Positions 60,982 through 64,000 of a DNA stretch of 64,000 nucleotides are shown here, piece by piece (within the stretch, counting starts at the first letter, position 1; each line of letters starts with the position of its first letter). The stretch comes from Phallusia mammillata. Its lineage: Eukaryota; Chordata; Ascidiacea; Phlebobranchia; Ascidiidae. Location of the stretch: NCBI GenBank assembly GCA_003260075.1, contig QLIY01000054.1:1-64000 (forward strand), in the 5' to 3' direction. The notes under the pieces were generated by a model. It was not told the DNA's origin, did not search any database, and saw only the letters and a list, made by a program, of their open reading frames with translations. A program made the translations under genes and the position numbers.

Positions 60982-63900
60982 ATTTAATAACCATTACAAT
61001 GTGAAATGCAGTACAGCCTTTTCCATTCACGTCTAACTCAAACAAACACAAATCTCTACTTCATGGATGGTCGGTCAAAATTGTACATAACACGTTTCCA
61101 AAAACTTTTTATTCATCGCCATGACCAAACTTGCCTGCTATTTTTTGGTTTAAAGCAATCATATTAAAGTTTGCAGTATGTAGCAAAAATCATGCTACTG
61201 GCTTTCATGCCATGTTAAGTGTGAAGTAACATGCCAAGACAGTAGTCAGTTAAGAAAACAAGTTTAAAATATTGACAAAGAATTTTGCCTGGTGCCATTT
61301 GAGTTTAATAAAAAAATTTAAAGCAGTGTTATTTTGACCATAGGAAAGCCAGTTTTGTGAACCTTAATTCAAAAAATCAAAATCATAATTGCTACTTTTT
61401 GTAAAACATCTTAAGGCTGCTGGTTCTGTGAGCCTATATCTTTGCCTAAAAATGTGTTCTGTTGTTTTTTTACATTCACTTATGTACTACTTAACTATAT
61501 GTATCATTAACTTTTGTTATGTTTTACTGCACCAAACAGTTTTTCAGTCATTGTCATTATTACGTCATTGAAGAATAGATTCATTCTTATGAAACAAACA
61601 TGCCAAATTACAATTGTTTAAATTAACTTAATTTGACTATTTAAATAAAATATGTTAATAAACTTCTATAAAGGGTTTTTAGTGTGAAAAAAAAACATGC
61701 TACTTGAATTGAATTTGAATTGCACAGTCATTAATAGTGGTCAAAAAGTTTCATATGACATCTTTTTTTACCCATTTATTAAATCTATCACACCAGTCCA
61801 ACATTTGCTGTAATCATCATTAATGTTTCGAACAAAAATATTAATTCTTCAAATCGCTTCAGCACGTTGCAAACTTTTATATTCCAGCTAGCTTGCATTT
61901 AACTTGACTTACTTTTTAACTGCAAGTTTCCCCAGTGCAGCGTAATAGCCCCCCATGTACCTAGCAGAACCGCATGTACCAAACGCACACCCTTATTTAC
62001 TGAGTTTTAACCCTTGCTGCCCGTGGCCTTGGTCGCCCTTGTATTTGCTGCGACCTTTTGTTGTTTTTCGTTTCAACAAATCTGTATGAATTAAACGGAA
62101 TAACATTCACAATCAAATTCCAGTGTTTGTCGCAGTCTGCAGGGGTAGACAGATAGCTTATTGCATGCTATCTGCGTTACACAATGATTTAAAAACTGTA
62201 AAAACGTAGTAAGACAGACAGACAAGGTCGTATTGCTTGAAAGGTAGCTTGCTTTGCTTGAAAGATTGAGGTTACTAACATATGCATAGCCAGTGGTGAG
62301 ATTCAGCCGGTTCGCACCGGTTCTATAGAACCGTCCTACGAAATTTTATGAGATCAGCGAACCGGTTAGCATTACTGGTTATTATCTATGGGACTTTTTG
62401 TAACAGGAACCGGCTGAAAAATATGACTTTTGTGATAGAACCGGCTGACAAAAATTTCGAATCCCACTGTGCATAGCTTATTATTCAATATTAAATCTCC
62501 TATTATCTTGGCTATTACTGCATCGAAAACAACATTTAGGCTTAAATCGACTCTAACGGAAAACGATAGTCAGTTAATTTATGACACTATAGTACCATGG
62601 ACAAAACATTACCTCGGAGTAATTGGAATTGAATTGCAAACGTTTCGATAATTGTTCTGTGCTGATCATCAGGAAATAATTGCCCAGCAGGTGCCTAACG
62701 CCAACACGTTTTATGGAAAGTGTCTTATCAGGATATTTTTGGGAAGCTCATTAATCTGAAATTAGTTAAAAATTGACTGCCAGTCTCTCGTTTGATCATA
62801 GCTTTATCACTTTCACTGCGCGTGTTGTTTCTAGACAAACACTGACTTTAAGCCAACACTTTCAGCATCACTACTGCAGCAGGTGTAAGCGTGAAGCATG
62901 CCACAGACTTCGTTTAGTCAGAATGTTCTTTTTCCAAAACAACAGGCAAAAAGGTGAAAGTTTAAAAAATCATCTAATATGTGTGGGCTGGCCCATATTG
63001 ACCCAAACATCGACTTGTGGTTTGATTGTGTGTTTTAGTAAATCAAATTTATTCGCTTCTTACGTTCAATACGGGCGCGCTAACTCAATCATTTGTAAAA
63101 TTAGCGAACACAACCAGATATATGGTTCCAAGTAAGTCAGTGTTTTAAAGCAATTGAGGTAATGAAGGTGTTGGCAAGATGTCAGTTTTTACTTTAGAAT
63201 TGAGGTGACTTAAAGTCAAACACAACAGTCAACAACACGTTTACTTTAAAAATGTGTTTGCCGTTATAGTTTTCTTGGAAGTGTGATGTCACAAAGCGTT
63301 GACGTAATAAAGCTGTGACAACAGATTGTCGATTGTCAAGGCAAAATTTGAAAGCAATGGGCACAAAAACAAACGCGGCGTTGAAATAAGAAAAGCGCGG
63401 CTGAAAAAAATGTTGATTACTTTTTGCCAGTGCGTGTGCACTTTTCTCAGGAGGGGAATTCGTTCGAAGACGTTGTGTGTTGTACGCGCCTTTCATTTTA
63501 AATTGTTATTTATCGATAGATTACCTCGGTGCAAATTAGCTTATAAAAACGGTTTAAAAAAACGTAATCAGAACAAAAACTTACTTTTAAAGATGGCATT
63601 TATGGGTAAAACGACAACTTTACTTTTGCAAATTGATTGAAACTGCTCAGAGTTTTGTCTGAAGGTTAGTAATTCGAATTTTTGATCGAGCAACCTTGTA
63701 AGAAACCACATAGAGTCTGTAGTTTGGTGTAAGCAAACAGCCATTCTTTGATCACACCGCCACAGTTAATAATATTCGTGATTAATACGACTAAGCGGCA
63801 AGAAATCAAAATGAGTGTGAGGTCATAAGAAAATAAATGAACCTGTAGCCTAATAATCTCAAATATTGCGCCATAACAAGATATATAGGTATAATGTGGC

Positions 63901-64000
63901 GTTTTGGATGTATTGTTTCTATGTAACAATTTGATGCAGAGAAGACTCATTTATGTGTTTTGTATCCGTGGGTTTCATATAGGTAGACAATTATGGTTTA
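60982..64000. other. 3' flank of the septin and distal intergenic DNA
   Basis: Septin polyadenylation signals are likely near 61306 or 61643. A complete MITE lies at 62291-62469, and a Penelope-type fragment (aacgtttcgataatt, then atcatcag) at about 62600-62680. Open frames at 62773-63135 and 63326-63640 show no recognisable motif and are not called. Confidence 0.5.
62291..62469. mobile_element. hAT-type MITE, CAGTGGTGAGATTC family, with perfect 8-bp target duplication
   Basis: A 179-bp element starting CAGTGGTGAGATTCAGCCGG and ending TTTCGAATCCCACTG. The octamer tgcatagc flanks both sides (62283-62290 and 62470-62477). The interior matches the other copies. The intact duplication suggests a fairly young insertion. 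Confidence 0.9.

Noticed and set aside
62773..63640. Open frames downstream of the septin
   Set aside because: No motifs, no exon structure and composition like the surrounding non-coding DNA.

Overview
Animal (metazoan) nuclear DNA, AT-rich, with nine intron-containing protein genes, dense short inverted-repeat transposons and no bacterial features. The best fit is a tunicate (ascidian-like chordate). The encoded proteins closely resemble vertebrate ones, introns are short and genes tightly packed. Most genes also have a splice-acceptor-like site just upstream of the start codon, as expected for spliced-leader trans-splicing. The phylum is inferred, and the species cannot be told from the sequence.

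Layout: 1-1400 is a decayed non-LTR retrotransposon (minus strand) with a Cys-rich ORF and a frameshifted endonuclease. 1603-2180 holds nested hAT-type elements. 5298-12481 (+) is an alpha-1,3-fucosyltransferase. 13762-14021 is a run of N (scaffold gap). 14971-20141 (-) is the oligosaccharyltransferase subunit TUSC3/MAGT1. 21479-24113 (+) is the proteasome ubiquitin receptor ADRM1/RPN13. 24917-27309 (+) is a CARF-like DNA-binding protein. 29281-30862 (+) is the ER ubiquitin ligase TMEM129. 31371-31923 (+) is PTRHD1. 32517-37220 (-) is ETF1 (eRF1). 39685-48917 (+) is a coiled-coil plus Rab GTPase of the RASEF/CRACR2A type. 49978-51963 (-) is a small non-RD TKL kinase. 53755-60981 (+) is a septin of the SEPT6/8/11 group. 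The rest is intergenic DNA and transposon debris. Seven of the nine genes could be reconstructed with canonical GT-AG junctions and consistent phases throughout. The exceptions are a homopolymer-damaged exon in the fucosyltransferase and one ambiguous acceptor in the Rab gene.

The assembly carries a strong artefact. About 34 pure G or C runs, mostly 10-11 nt and up to 97 nt, usually lie between two near-identical copies of the same local sequence. These look like two haplotypes laid end to end with a homopolymer joiner. Every such run left of the N gap is poly-G and every one right of it is poly-C, so the two contigs were apparently placed in opposite orientations. Apparent exon duplications in ADRM1, TUSC3/MAGT1, the Rab gene and the septin should be read in that light.

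Several genes serve protein synthesis and quality control (TUSC3/MAGT1, ADRM1, TMEM129, eRF1, PTRHD1). Nothing in the sequence shows co-regulation, and this grouping may be chance. The most interesting biology is a fucosyltransferase with a predicted C-terminal membrane helix, an EF-hand-less Rab gene whose internal exon takes its splice acceptor from a dispersed repeat, a hammerhead-ribozyme-like core inside a fold-back, and many hAT-type MITEs with recognisable 8-bp target duplications.
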